From assembly GCA_002633005.1 (NCBI GenBank), contig NMRA01000331.1, positions 371,364-435,363 on the forward strand: a stretch of 64,000 nucleotides of DNA, in the 5' to 3' direction. The position numbers and the translations under genes were made by a program. Every line of letters starts with the position of its first letter. The first letter of the stretch is position 1. Below the pieces are notes generated by a model. That model ran no database searches, was not told where the DNA came from, and worked only from the letters and a program-made list of their open reading frames with translations. The DNA is from Phoronis australis (Eukaryota > Phoronida > Phoronidae). Below are positions 12,056-24,160 of the stretch, in pieces.

Positions 12056-12271
12056 TAAGGAGTAACAATTGGCAATTGAACTGATAACATTGTTACAGTA
12101 AAATATGAGTTTCAGTAAGACGAAATTGAAATTTTTGCTGTAACATTTTCAGGGAAATAGTTTACTATACTGAGAAGATAAAATCTGATACAATTTTCAG
12201 TTAGTTTTTTATTAGATGGTGGACAGGATATTACTTAGACATGAAATAGGCAATTAGACAACGAAATCAGA

Positions 12272-12487
12272 TACCGTAAACATTCGGGTTAACGCCCATG
12301 CTCAGTTAACCGCCCACCTCCTACTTTGGGTGAATTTTCGATTTAACCGCCCACTGCTCAGTTAAGCGCACCCTGCGATTTTTGAAGATTTCCAGTTAAG
12401 CGCCCACCTCTCGGTTAACCGCCCACCCCCGAATTTTTGGGTTTGCCAATTTAACCGCCCACGGCGTTAACCCGAACGTTTACGGTA
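12272..12487. mobile_element. Palindromic MITE (GCCCA-ladder family), 216 bp
   Basis: The ends are inverted repeats of about 23 bp. The left end is TACCGTAAACATTCGGGTTA and the right end, reverse-complemented, is TACCGTAAACGTTCGGGTTA, one mismatch. The interior is a ladder of alternating CGGTTAACCGCCCA and AGTTAAGCGCCCA blocks. Related pieces occur at 19627-21122, 51956-53201, 53440-53527, 56405-56585 and 61985-62160. It has no coding capacity. Confidence 0.85.
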
Positions 12488-12545
12488 GTTTTTTAATATA
12501 TTGCTCCTAGTCACTCTGTAACTACAGATTGTTTGGCTTGAGTTA

Positions 12546-12917
12546 GTGGTGAACTGTAACCCTGATGAGTTGATAATTCTTCTGGGTGATCTGAACTGTC
12601 ATTTCAGTAAACTCCGCCCAAAATTTCTGCCGTCAGTATCTCAAGTGTCCTAATTATCCTAGGACATTGTGGGTGATGTACTGGAAAATCCTAATCTGAA
12701 CACAAAGCTAGTTTTTAGCACTTTTGGTAAGATGTTACCAACCTATGTATTGCCAGGGGAAAAATGGACAGTGTTGGACTACTGTTTCATGACCTCAAAC
12801 CTTGTCTCATGGATCTGTAAATTTGCCGCTGATGATAACCCTGTCCTGCCGTCGGACCATGCACCAATTATAGCTAGTTTTTTGTTTAATATGTGTAGTT
12901 CCAGTGACATAGGCTGA
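12546..12917 (+). pseudogene. Degraded LINE-type endonuclease (EEP) fragment
   Basis: One reading frame with a few stops carries two signatures of the endonuclease/exonuclease/phosphatase fold used by non-LTR retrotransposons. These are NPDELIILLGDLNCHFSK at about 12558-12611 (the GDxN box) and the SDHAPI box near 12860. Stops fall at about 12651 and just after. The open part from 12669 is only the end of the domain. No RT follows nearby. It is most likely a dead LINE fragment. Confidence 0.65.
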
Positions 12918-13319
12918 GCTAAGTAGAGTAGATATTTCTTGTTTTTACCAGAAAATTGACACACTGTATTGCTTTGAGGAGAAAAATTGTTCAATGGGAA
13001 ACATGACCAGTGTCACTTTTTGACAATTTAATATAGTCTTTTAAATTCATGGGACACTTAATTCAATTCCGCCCGAAAGCATTAGGTCATTCTTCAACTT
13101 TAGACTATGTAGACTGAAAGAACAATGTCTAAGATTTTTTCTGCAATAACTGACTGAAGTTATTTATATTTCAATTTAATTTCAGGGATGAAATTGAGAT
13201 TTATTAAATGTAGTTTGTAAGTTTTTTAGAAAATTTTGATATTTGGCTGAAAAATTCGTTTAATAAAGCAAATATTAATTGTCTGACATCATAGTTATTA
13301 TGTGCATAAAAGCTATTAG

Positions 13320-14690
13320 TATCTATCCTAACTCGTCACTGGAGTAGAAACAAGAGCAATGTGGAGTATTGAAATCCACCCACAACTACAACACAAATAG
13401 TGGGCTGCCACTGAGTAACGTTTTAGTGTCATGAGATGGCGCAGAATACGACCGCCAAATCCATTTTAAATTAGGAAAGTGTCATCGTCCCTCTACTACA
13501 TAATTGTTTGTCCAATTTCATGAAAATCCAAAAGGAACTTCAAACATACTGTCGGATGTAAACAAAAAACTACTTTAGAAAGCATAGTCCTGGTAGTCTT
13601 TCATAGATACAGACAGTAGATACAGACACAGATACGAAAATTATGTCATTAGGGAGCACCGCACTTACATTGGACCAGTTTGGCAAGTAATTAAAGAGGC
13701 AAATGCTAAAAAACAAGTCAAAATTATAAAAAAGGCCACTATGTGGTGCAAAATACATTGAATCAGTCCAAAAATAGAAAGGTGTAATTGTCGCCTTAAT
13801 AGAAACTTATTTGCCAACTTTCAGACCAAGGGCAATGCAGAGCATTGATATGCACCCAACATGTCATAGGCGGCACACCATAGGGGGCCGGGGGGGGCTA
13901 TAGCCCCAATTTTTTCAGTGCTCCAGCTTCCATGGTCTGTGGGCGATGAACCACGGGGGGGGGGGCTGGGGGCTATAGCCACCCCACATGCATGTGCATG
14001 GCATATAGTGCAGATACAAGGGATGCTTGCTATTTTAAACATTCCAACTAAATGCAGCAATGCTAATAAACATAAAATGGCCTCTAGGGGATGAACAGCA
14101 AATCAGCAATGTTCTAATCAATAGGAACACTCCTGCCGAGACCGTAAAAAATTTAAAACAGTGTACACAGAGGTAGTCGGATATGTCCAAACATCGTCAT
14201 CCGTTGTAAAGTTCACACAATACACATGCTAAATTTCAAAATGATCCTGCAGGAAGAAACAACTGTGGTTGCGAAAAAAGCAAATTGCCATTAGAGGGTG
14301 CCACAATTGTAAAACCTGTCCAAAAATCGTCAGTCATGCTCTTCCCAGTCGGAACACATTTTTCAATTTTTTAAACTATATTTAGAGTGGTTTGGCCTAT
14401 AGAGAGATGGACACCAAAAACTGCCACCATGAGATGTACACTTGTCTACATCAAATCCATCTGAAAATGTAGAGGTGTAAATGCCTCATTTATAGAAACC
14501 TACTTGCTAACTATATTAAAAGTCCATAAAATTGCCACGGCAGGAATCGGATCCGTCCAAACGTTGTCATACGTTGTCAACTTCATACAAATACACTTGC
14601 CAATTTTATAATTGAAAGATCCTGTAGAGTATTGATGATGGTGCTACCCCATGACTTCCAACAAAAAGACAGCTGGTATAGGAATATGAA
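13320..14690. repeat. Degenerate tandem repeat of the 'gccactaggnggc' type
   Basis: Recurring blocks include 'atagaaac(t)tatttgccaactt', 'gtccaaa(a/c)atcgtca', 'tacacatgctaaattt' and 'aatgatcctgcag', with phrases such as 'gagggtgccac', spaced a few hundred bases apart. The same phrases form the arrays at 54060-54555 and 58390-59560, so this is an old copy of one family. An embedded G-rich segment (about 13880-13990) has near-mirror 'ggggggggctatagccccaa' blocks and may be a separate insertion. Confidence 0.55.
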
Positions 14691-15021
14691 ACTATTATAC
14701 AAGGTTAGCAGCTGCCTCAGAAGTAAAAATCATTCTTTTGCTAATATAATAAGTCATGTGCTCCTTCCAGCATAGCTTACTGACTATTATGACTCCAAGA
14801 AATACATGTATTCAAACATTCTTAACCAGCGAAATGCGGGAAATCCCTCATTCATTGACAAAGACCTGGCGGACCAGGTCGAAACGTCAGCAAACAACCT
14901 ACCACGTCTGTAGTAAGTGACCATCTCGTACTACAATGCCTCTAGAGACCAATGACGAACCTTTTCTCCACAAAATTTGTAATAAAATGCACCCCAGCTG
15001 GTCGTTAGCTCTGCATATTGG

Positions 15022-15510
15022 TATGTTTCATGACGAGGTGACGAACTGAGCTACCTCAGTTTAATTGTGTGAAATTTCGGTGTCTAACGGCTACCTAACT
15101 GTATGTTGACGATAGTCTTCATAAAGCTAGCTGGCTTTCTACCTCAGTATGTACATTTATGACGCGACTTTTGCAAATACAGTTATACTTTTTGTACAAT
15201 ACATTATTTTAAAATGCTTTCTAATAGCTTTCACTTTAAAGAATAGCTGATTACCGTACTTTTTATTACTCCAGGGTCAAATATTCTGGAAAGAAATTTG
15301 TGCTGCCTGGGGAAAGAATACCGTAGTCACACACCCTGTCTACTAAAATCTGACAGTGACAGAAATTCTGATTGAAGCTTTAAAATAACACAGTCTCTTT
15401 AAGAATTATTCCCTTCTTTCACTAATGTTTGCTTGAAGGTGTAGCTATTTCCCTTCCACATTTCTTACTAGCTGCTACCCATGCGAAAGCACGGGTACAG
15501 ACCATTTTTA
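15022..15510 (+). repeat. Direct repeat, copy 1 (partner at 28805-29465)
   Basis: This aligns through almost its whole length with 28805-29465. Shared blocks include gtttcatgacgaggtgac, acggctacctaactgtatgt, agctagctggctttctacct and the 'gctgctacccatgcgaaagc' end. This copy lacks the 154-bp MITE present in the partner, so it shows the empty site. No terminal repeats or long open frames were seen. Confidence 0.8.
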
Positions 15511-15834
15511 ACGTCCAGATTTACTTTTCAAATAAAACAAAATGTATGTATTAGTATTCACTAAACTGCTCAGAAAACAGCACTTTCCTGTAATTATAAT
15601 GAAGAGCAGTGACTCCTCGTTGGCAAACTAGTTTAACTATTGTTTTTGGTAGCACTTTTGCTAGTACATGTGTTAAAAAAACACTAAGTTTCACTTTTAG
15701 TTGTTTGGGTTACCCCAAAACTGTTGGCAATTTCATTAGAACTATTTGTAGCTATGCACAAGGGTTGGAGGTCATTATTTATCGTTGCATTAGTTAATTT
15801 ATGGCAGAGTCAGAGCCTTTTGACATATTGAGAC

Positions 15835-16400
15835 GCCCATAAACATGGATGACATTCTCTCGAGGAACAAACATGTGACTTACATGTGCAATAAACTATC
15901 CCAAACATACGGAGTTCTATTTTCACTGAAAAAATACATCTCAACATTCTTCAAACAATCTACAATTTTCTAATGTCACCCCATCTTGTATGGCATGTCG
16001 TCATGGTGTTTTAATACTTGTCATACAAATACACTAATTCAAAAATGTGCTTTGCATCAAATCAGTCTCATTCAGAGCACTCTCCAAACCTATTTGTTAC
16101 AACTACAAGCTGGGAATTACAATGGCATGTTAAATTTTGTTTCTTTAAAACTATTGTTCATGATCTACAACAAAAGGGCTCCCGACTATTTCCTCAATTT
16201 TCCCTGTGTCACTTATAGAACGGATTTAACTCATTATTGATGTTAAGTTTGAGAGCCCAACCATTTACCGGTATTTACGATGTCAGAAACTATTTCAATC
16301 ACAATACTTTATAGTCTGAAGCCACTCAGTCAATACCCTGAATGCCTTTCTTCAACCATTCACTGATCGTCATCGCGCAACCTCCTTGATGACTATTTTC
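15835..16400 (+). pseudogene. C-terminal fragment of a CR1/L2-like LINE reverse transcriptase
   Basis: In one frame from about 15845, HVTYMCNKLSQTYGVLFSLK, then KKYISTFF, a stop, and ILYGMSSWCFN, then an IQKCAL block and an ending like LLFMIYNKRAPDYF. This is the order typical of the region C-terminal to the RT core in CR1/L2-like LINEs (H-x-x-x-x-x-K-x-x-x-x-G-x-L, then YG-x-x-x-W, then Q-x-x-x-x-R). At least one in-frame stop is present near 15971, and the similarity fades after 16240. Neither the RT catalytic core nor a clear 3' tail was found. Confidence 0.65.
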
Positions 16401-16732
16401 TCCGCTCGTAGTATAACAATCGTATCTTGGTAAATCAAAAGAAAGTGGTGTTTTGATCTCGTTTAAATAAGTGATGCCGTATGATCAGGTACGAACATCT
16501 AGATTAGTGAATCTGTTCTTTACTCCATTTATATTCCACAAAAAATAGATAATTCCACATTCAATAGTTTATCGTTGCGTCCAACTAAAAATCAACAAAT
16601 TGCAGTCTCCATAATCCACTACCACATTGTTGCATGTGATCTGTCTTTATCTTTATCAAAAATGACATCACACTCATTTTTTAATTTGTCAAAAGTGGCA
16701 TAGACCCGGTCTTATTCTCATCTGACGGGTGG

Positions 16733-17299
16733 ATGAATGGCTTTGCGCACCTTGACATTGATGAATTCATTACCATGCTTAGATATTTCTTTCATCCTCT
16801 CAACACACAGGTTGCTCATAGCGACATCACCCATGGTCACGTGTATTGGTCTGCAAGCCTGATCATCATGCGTCTTTGCAATATGCGTCATAGTAAAGTG
16901 ATACAGTTGGCAGCCTGTGGTGGTATCAGTCAACGACACTTTCTCACTGTCAGCTGTGCAGCCCTGCCAATACTTCTCAGGAACTCCCTGCGCAAAAAAA
17001 TTTTGGCCAGTTCCCTAATTCAAGATATCGGACTGGGTTATCCACTACTGTCCAGAGCAACTTGTACTCTCTTTTCAGAGTCACATTTCCTTTTAAAGAA
17101 TGTCCATCCGTTCGTCATATTTGTCCAACCTCGCATGCAACTCATTTGGTTTAACATGAGCTTTTTAGTTCAGTCAATGACGCCTGATCAGCTGAGTCAG
17201 TTCCACTACTTGGTGTCAAAGCGCTCTGCTCATTCAGTTTCAATGCGTCTTGCTGATACTGTGCCAGCACTGGCTTATGAAATTTACGCTCCTGCTTAG
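16733..17299 (+). CDS. Unrecognised 188-codon open frame
   Basis: ATG 16733 to a stop at 17299, 188 residues, the longest unassigned plus-strand frame here. I see no known motif, no signal peptide and no zinc-binding cluster. It holds no introns and is flanked by AT-rich sequence. The antisense strand also has open segments with protein-like composition, for example QERKFHKPVLAQYQQDALKL near 17295-17235, so either strand could be the remnant of a mobile-element gene. Low confidence that it is expressed. Confidence 0.2.
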   Translation: MNGFAHLDIDEFITMLRYFFHPLNTQVAHSDITHGHVYWSASLIIMRLCNMRHSKVIQLAACGGISQRHFLTVSCAALPILLRNSLRKKILASSLIQDIGLGYPLLSRATCTLFSESHFLLKNVHPFVIFVQPRMQLIWFNMSFLVQSMTPDQLSQFHYLVSKRSAHSVSMRLADTVPALAYEIYAPA

Positions 17300-18094
17300 A
17301 AGCGTACAGGCCTCGCACATTTATCTAGTTCATCTGGTGTTATATAGGAAATGTTACGTATTAGATTGTTATTTGATAATGCGAACCTCATGGGAGCTTT
17401 TCACGTTTAATTGCACGTTATACTTTGAACGCTAGGAAATGTTTTGAAATTTTACAATGCACTCGTCTTTAGCAGAGTCTATCATCAATCTGCCTTACAA
17501 TTTGGCGAGCACGCCAGGAGAACCCGAAATCATCACATATGGAAGAAGCAAAGCAAAAGAGAACAATTGTATCATCAGTCAGCATTACAAGAAGTACTCA
17601 TACATAATGACATTGTTGGTGTTATGTTAGAGGTACTCATGCATAATGAGCCAAAGTAATGAGCACTTGATTATATTGCAAATCTACTTACTCGTCGGGG
17701 GGGGGGGGCAATTCAGGTTCCGCTTTGGCCACAGCACCGTCAGGGCAGAAGTTGTACATTGACAATCATTATTTGAGTAATGTAAATGTAAATAAAGATT
17801 CCCCTAAAACCCGGCCGTGGGATGGAAATCGAGTTGTTTCACAACAGTTTCTGCCAGCAAACACTAAATTAGCATGAGCTCACACGGCCTCGATGTCCCG
17901 TCAATTAGTTTTATTGCATCTAAAGCCGGTAACGCAGTGATTTATTCATTGCTGGCTTCTCTTGCACTCACGAACACTCTAAAGGCATTACAAATTGCAT
18001 CTAATGAGACATAGTTTGTTTCAGTTATTGGTTAGGGTGAGAATAATTCATTTTGAAACAAAACGCTCAGTAATAAACGCCAACCGTGACTGAA
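17300..18094. other. no gene; small direct repeats and a G tract
   Basis: Two related phrases, gaagtactcatacataatga and gaggtactcatgcataatga, lie about 40 bp apart near 17590 and 17630, and 'tcatcagtcagcattaca' echoes 'tcatcaatctgccttaca'. A run of about 11 Gs occurs at 17697-17708. Nothing else is assignable. Confidence 0.5.
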
Positions 18095-18447
18095 CATGGC
18101 AACTCGCAATCCCGACTTAGGACGAGCTGGAGCTCATCAGTCCAGACTACGCAGGTGGATCGTTAAGTTTTACAGGCTGTCAATTCGAACAGGAATACAG
18201 TGATGAAGAAATACTAGAGAGGCGCCTACAAGCTCAGACAACGGAACGTATGGAGTTATTAGGTAAGCCAGCGATCGTCAGGCACCGTCGACGTCTGCAG
18301 GCCACAGACACGGAAATGTTTCACGCCCTCATACTTGCTATTTACTGCGCACATTTCATTCTTCACTACCATGATCCACTTCCTAAGCATTTCGGACTCG
18401 AGGAAGTAAAAAAAAACGATATACCCGCTTTCCTCGCTGCTGCTTAG
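18095..18447 (+). pseudogene. Unrecognised coding-like segment, about 108 codons
   Basis: The frame that ends at TAG 18447 is open back to a stop at 18118-18120 and reads like real protein: ELELISPDYAGGSLSFTGCQ, then an acidic-basic stretch (EQEYSDEEILERRLQAQ), then a basic run (VRHRRRLQA), a hydrophobic patch with Cys and His, and LPKHFGLEEVKKNDIPAFLA. An ATG in another frame at 18096 (MATRNPDLG) is joined to it by one frameshift or by a possible AG acceptor at 18119-18120. I do not recognise the family. It may be the first part of a transposon accessory gene or a genuine exon. Confidence 0.35.
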
Positions 18448-19626
18448 TTCGGACAAGCGGGAACGATGCACCGCAACATAGCGGCATTCACTCTGCATAT
18501 GAACCACTGACGTCGCTAGGTTAACGCGACACCTCTTGGCAAGGTAAGGTTGACCGTATGCGAGGCGAAGACAGAAAAAAGACTAATTAAATCGGGTGGC
18601 ATCCTCCTTTAAGGTCACAGAGTCTCCCCAGAGAAAAGTTTCCACAAAGCGCGTCATCACCTCGGCCCTGAAAAGGCAAGCAACTTTGTTTCTAACCGCA
18701 TACCTGTGACAAAAGCTGCTATTTTGACCCCTGTGAAACATCACCTTGGTTAACCATTTTTTTTATATCCTATACAGCTTTATTTTATTTATAATACTAA
18801 TTCCTAACCACAAAGCTATGTATCAAACACTGTTAAAAAGGCCACATTTATGGTCATCATCATTAACCTAGAAAATATCTTTGATAGGCTTTGAAAAAAT
18901 ACACTACTACACTTCACAATTCTTAATTATGCTGGAGTTATGCATTCTTGAATATATACTAACCCATGAACTACTATCTAGAACATTTTCAATGATTACA
19001 ATAGTTGAGAAAGTTTATATTAACATGTGACCTCACCTTTAAGTAGTATCAATGTTGCTTTGATCTTGCATCATTTTACGTTTTTAGAAAGTGTTAAGAT
19101 GTACATGTTTGATTTCTCAGATGGCTGATGACTAATTTATTATGCTTCATCCCAACTAGAAGGTCTTGTTTATGAGATCAGGTTACACATGACACTCTCT
19201 TGAACAAGGAGTGGCAGCAAATAGTTTGTGTCTTAGCTGGTCCTACAAAAAGGAATGAGAAACAGTGGCCAAAATTCAAGAATTTGTCAATCACAAACAA
19301 TGAAAGTGGTCACTGAGTCATTGTGAGAGGTGGTTAGGAGCACCTAATCTCATTGTAATATAGCAAAACATCATGAAATGGAATTGTTCTAAAAACAAGA
19401 AATTAAGCCATTCCAAGCATTTTGTTAGGCAAACATAATAATCAAACCACATGAAAAATATTTGATCTGTTCAAATTAGATGCTAAATCGAAACAAATAC
19501 TAACTGATTTACAGAAAGTTATACTTACCAACTTTTAAAAATGCATGGTCCAAAATCAGTTGATATAGCAACGTAGCTTCATTAATATTGAACTGCTAGC
19601 TGCTTATTCCTTAAGGCTTTCTATTT
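18448..19626. other. no gene recognised
   Basis: AT-rich sequence with no open frame above about 80 codons, no recognisable domain, and no terminal-repeat structure noticed. Confidence 0.45.
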
Positions 19627-21122
19627 TACGGTACTCGTTCGGGTTACTGCCCATGCCCGGCTTACTGCCCATTCCCGAAATTTCCAATTTTTCAGTTTTA
19701 AGCGCCCATGCCCTGCTTACCGCCCACCCCCAACTTTTCATGATCGAGACTTCCTTAAAAGTGTCTGTGCTTCTGTGAACGTTCATGGCACAAAACTAAG
19801 AATCCAAAACGTGCGCAACTTGCTTAACCTTCAGTATCAATCGATCAGTTTTAGTGGAACCGGGACCTTGCCTTACTATGGCGGTAAAATACCCGTATTC
19901 TCATGAGCTTTATTAAAGGAGACGCAATTATTTCCTGTGGCTCACGCACGGAACTCGTGTCAGTATTTACTGATCAATGAGACAGCGCCGGTCGAATGTA
20001 TTTCATTGCCGTGGAAGAACAAGCAAAGCAATACTTGACAGGAATTTGAAGTCCGTGCTCTACCTTTCTGTGATTCCCCCTATGTGCCGTGACAGTACAC
20101 GAAACATCACCACCCTGAGCAGTGAAATAAGGAAAAAGCACCAGTACACCAACATTATTTTGGACGCATTGTTTTGAATACAAGCAGACACGAGTCATGG
20201 CAAACCAACTTGTCTCGCTGTTTCCTGCCTTGGTTGAAAGCATGTTTTTAATGGCTCACTCCCGACACCAAAATTGATACGCCCAACCAAAATGGAAGTG
20301 ACAAACCAAAAGCAACAGCGCAAGAAATCGGCTTTTACTAAGCGCAGGTCAAACATTCTATCCATATCCACGTGGTCAAAAACTTAGTTTTTAAACTCTT
20401 GATTTGCCTTATGTCATTTTACATGACGTGTTTTTGTTTCATTATTTTTGCAGCCGACCTAGCACCCCTATTGCCCAATAGTAGTATCATCCAATTGTTG
20501 AGCACGTGCTTTGAACAAGAGTGGTGTGGCTGTACTCATACTCAGAAAGAAATATACAATGTATATAAGGTGTTTCAATTTTCAAACTAGGTTCAAAGCA
20601 CTTTAATGTTCTTTAAAAAAACTGTCAATCATTAGCACCTGTCTTGGTTGCCAAAGTGTCTAGTGGGGAGAAAAGCTACAAAATCAGGTGCTTTCCTTAT
20701 AAATGCGGCACACTAGCAGAGTCGTGCTTGATTTGCCTTTTCTATGAAGAAACTTGCCCCACTGAACGCACACCTACCTGCAGGAATACAGGAGAGATGC
20801 CGAGCAGCGATGGAGGTATGTAAAAACCCAATCACGCTCAGGATCACGGCGCCCTGTATCGTGTGCGCTATTCCACTTCTGGGAGTGGAAGTCCGTTGGT
20901 TCAATCATAGACTGGTTTAATCCGCCAACGTATATTTGAACTGATATTCTTGAAGTCCGACGTCAGTGTAGCTCCGTGAAGGTAAAATCGGTCCTCCATT
21001 CAGTAAGCTCCTGACTTTTCAAAAATTTTGATTTTAACTGACCATGCTCGGCTTACTGCCCACCCCTTGTTTTTAGATTCCCAATTTAAGCGCCCTGGGC
21101 GGTAACCCGGACGAGTACGGTA
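19627..21122. mobile_element. Terminal-inverted-repeat element, about 1.5 kb
   Basis: The left end TACGGTACTCGTTCGGGTTA pairs with the right end, which reverse-complemented is TACCGTACTCGTCCGGGTTA (two mismatches in 20). The arms continue as GCCCA-ladder blocks similar to the MITE at 12272-12487. The interior (19985-20800) is the inverted partner of 1725-2500. No transposase was recognised. It looks like a non-autonomous element that acquired or retained unrelated internal sequence. Confidence 0.7.
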
Positions 21123-22015
21123 TGCTAGTTCAGCTACACACTGCCTGGGAGTGTTATCGGCAAAGGTCATTACACATGTGTTAGTAGCAATTGGTTGTCA
21201 AGGTTACATTCCTGGAAAGTGAAATACCTCAAGTGCCCCCCCACCCCACCCCTGTGTAACCCTAGTTAAGAGCTGCCTGGTCTGGATGACCCTCCCTTCG
21301 GCATGCGCCCGGGGCACCGAGTCAGTCACTTGTATGTTTAATATGAAGTCCAGACCGTTACTTTTGTTTAACTTTGTTGACCTAAGGTCTGTCTTGAACT
21401 GAATCATTAAATTTGCCTCTCATGAATTGTTTTGTATTGACTTTAAATGTTTGCCTTTTCACACCGTTGATGATCGCACTGTCACAAATATTCAATGTTG
21501 GGGTGGCCCAAATTTCTGGCAACCGGTGGAGACTAAATTTTGTAACAACCTATGCAGACATTACAATATGAATGTAAAATTGCAGATTTGAGGAATTTGT
21601 TGCAATGAACAGAGGGCCACAGCCCCCTTGGGTGCCCTCTTCCTATGACAGTGGCTCTCCCAACAAAGGTAAAAAACAAGAGCAAGGCAGATTCGGCTTT
21701 TAGTGGCGTCCACAGTCTCCATGTAAGCAAACAGCGACACCATCTATCATTTGGACGAAGTACGCATGCCTGTCACAATTTATGTACATAATTTTTTGTA
21801 ATAAGCAATAATCATCAGTGTGGTTTTCAGGCAATGGTAATTAGTAATGCTTTTTAAATTGTGTTTTTGCAAGCTAATTACATGTTGCAAGAGCCCTCTA
21901 TAGGTGGTTGAGGCAAATGAGAACACGCAAATTGGACAAAGTGCAGTTCGTCATAAGCAGAACTATGGGAGAGGCAAAACTTTTTATTTTAGATTACGAA
22001 CAGGTTAGGAATGAC
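21123..22015. other. no gene recognised
   Basis: Only short open frames. A C/T-rich patch occurs at 21234-21260. Nothing assignable. Confidence 0.4.
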
Positions 22016-22159
22016 TGAACAACTTATTATTATCTATTATATAAGATGCATCGTTTGTACAAACTCCGTCTCCCCCGCTCCACTACAGACCTTCATTCCG
22101 CCCGTTTCGGCACTGCCTTGGTCCCAGGTATTGCACCGGCCCCCTGTTTGGATTCGAGG
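22016..22159 (+). repeat. Repeat R, left part (split by Copia)
   Basis: The sequence from ttattattatctattatata through ccggccccctgtttggattc to CGAGG aligns with the reverse complement of 49080-49213. The remainder of the same unit resumes at 28181. In the other copy the two parts are contiguous, which shows that the Copia element inserted here. Confidence 0.85.
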
Positions 22160-22483
22160 TGTTGATGTGTTAGCAGTGAAAGGCATTCTGTTCGGTTAGG
22201 AACGTTGAATGCGCGACACAGTGCGAGAACGCAGTCCAAGGATAATACTAGTCTGAAGGAGGATTATAGTTTTGTTACATACTCTTTTACTGATACTACT
22301 GAGTCTGTTACAATCCATGCTATCATACACTTATATAGTGACATACACGAATCATAACAGGATAAACTGAACAAACATGTTTACTAGTACAATTCCTCAT
22401 GTTGGGGGTGTATTACGTAACACTTAATTCTCTGAACTACTCCTACACATGCACTCACTCAGATATGAGATCATACTCTAACA
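22160..22483 (-). repeat. Copia 3' LTR
   Basis: In plus-strand terms it begins TGTTGATG and ends CTAACA. It matches 27860-28180 almost throughout. It is flanked on the outside by CGAGG and on the inside by a polypurine tract. Confidence 0.95.
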
Positions 22484-22495
22484 CTCCCCCTTGAT
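22484..22495 (-). promoter_or_regulatory. Copia polypurine tract
   Basis: On the minus strand this reads ATCAAGGGGGAG directly before the LTR start TGTTAG. That is the expected position and composition for the plus-strand primer of reverse transcription. Confidence 0.85.
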
Positions 22496-24031
22496 CTCAT
22501 ATTCGTCACATTTATTATGCAATATTTAATTACAAACATCATTTCCTAAAACATAGTTAACAAACTTCTGTAGTTTCACTTTTGACAACTTCGTAAACAT
22601 ATCTGCAATGTTTTCACATCAGCCAAAACAATATCCAGCAATACTGTGTCTGTTATCAGATGATCCCCAATCTGCATCACTAAAACCAATAATTCTCAAA
22701 TAATTTTCAGACTTTCTAAGTCTGAGTGAATAATCCATAGTTCCTTTCAAATAGCGAAATTAACACCTGTTTCAATTTAATCATGTCAGCCTCAATTGGC
22801 TTTGACAGTTTCTGAGATAATTTTGTCACAACAAAACTTAAGTCTGGTCTTGTACACGCCATTGCATAAATCAAACTTCCCACTATTTCACAATACATTG
22901 TTTTGTCTACTACTGCTACGTCATTGCACGCTTGAGTAACATCTTGTTCACAAGGAGTCGATCTGGGTTTACAATCTGTCATCCCAAATTTATCTAACAG
23001 TTTTCTCAAATACTTCCCCTGACTCATCAATTTCGCCTTGTTTGTGCTCAAACTCTATTCCAAGAAAATAGACAATTTTACCAAGATCTTTCATCTTAAA
23101 CTTATTACATAACATCTTGGTATTTCTGAGTAAAACCTCATCACTTGCCACGATTATTATATCATCGACCCAAATCAACAGCAATGTCATGGATCCCTTT
23201 GGATCACAACTAGTAAACATACACGGGTCAACTTCATTCTGTTTATACCTCATCTCAATAAGATAATTTCTGAGAACGTAATTCCAATTCCGGCCACTTT
23301 GCTTCAAGCCATACAGTGACTTATTAGGTTTCCAAACAAGTCTTTTATTCCTCAAAACCTTGTGGTTGTGTCATAAGAATTTCGCAATCAATCGGTGCAT
23401 TTAAATAGGCCGTTTTCACATCCATTTGGTGTACATGTAAATCGTTCTCAACTGCTAATTGAATTACTGCCCTAATAGTACTCAATTTCACAGTTGGAGT
23501 ATATGTATCATAGTAATCTCTTCCAGGAATTTGGCTATAACCTTTTGCCACAAACCTCGCCTTGTGAGTTATATTACCCTTGCTATCTTCCTTAATGGCA
23601 AACACCCACCTGCCGTCAACAATATCATTGCGTCCCTCAGGCAGTTTGGTCAATGTAAATGTATCATTCTTCCTTAACGAGTCCATTTCTTCATTCATGG
23701 CCTTTTCCCAGAATTCTGATTCATTTGAATTCATTGCCTCCTCATACGTTTGAGGAATTCCCATAATTTTGTACCAATAATCAATTTTTTCCGGCCACAT
23801 AATCATTCAAATAACTTGGGGTCTTTTTTCTCTGAGAGGATATCTTCTTTGACCACCCTCAGTTGTGTCATTATTCTCATTTGACTCATTCTTTATTTGA
23901 CTGGATTCAGTCTTAATTTCGCCATTTTTCTCTTCCTTAGTTTCAGGATTCATTCTTGGCAATCTCACCAATTCTTCATCATACTCATTTGGTGTGGCAT
24001 CTGACAAATCAAAATTATCAGGGAATTTCAC
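22496..24031 (-). pseudogene. Copia reverse transcriptase and RNase H, frameshifted
   Basis: Minus-strand frames 24031-23807, 23806-23345, 23355-22990 and 23051-22716 together cover the copia RT. Seen in order are a charged linker ending YPLREKRP, GRWVFAIKED, ARFVAKGYSQ, the first catalytic block HQMDVKTAYLNA, SLYGLKQSGRNW, and the second catalytic block IWVDDI. Then come KDLGKIVYFLGIEF and the connection GSLIYAMACTRPDL. RNase H begins with SDADWGSSDNRHS near 22660 but then jumps to ENIADMFTKL, so its middle is deleted. Breaks lie near 23806, 23350 and 23030. The catalytic residues of RT itself are still present. Confidence 0.92.
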
Positions 24032-24160
24032 TAACCGACTTCTGAGAATTCTGTCACTCTCAGGATCACAAACAAGATATGCGGGACTCCCCCTGTCATG
24101 TCCAACAAAAATACCCCTTATGCTTTTTGCGTCAAGTTTCTTCCTCTTGGGGTCATTATC

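Noticed and set aside
13880-13990. G-rich tracts as a regulatory G-quadruplex
   Set aside because: Two poly-G runs sit in a near-mirror repeat, more simply explained as ends of a small inserted element; no gene is nearby.
14860-14900. cctggcggaccaggtcgaaa as a possible regulatory palindrome or retroelement tail
   Set aside because: A similar phrase occurs near some Penelope-like and other elements, but nothing around it supports a call.
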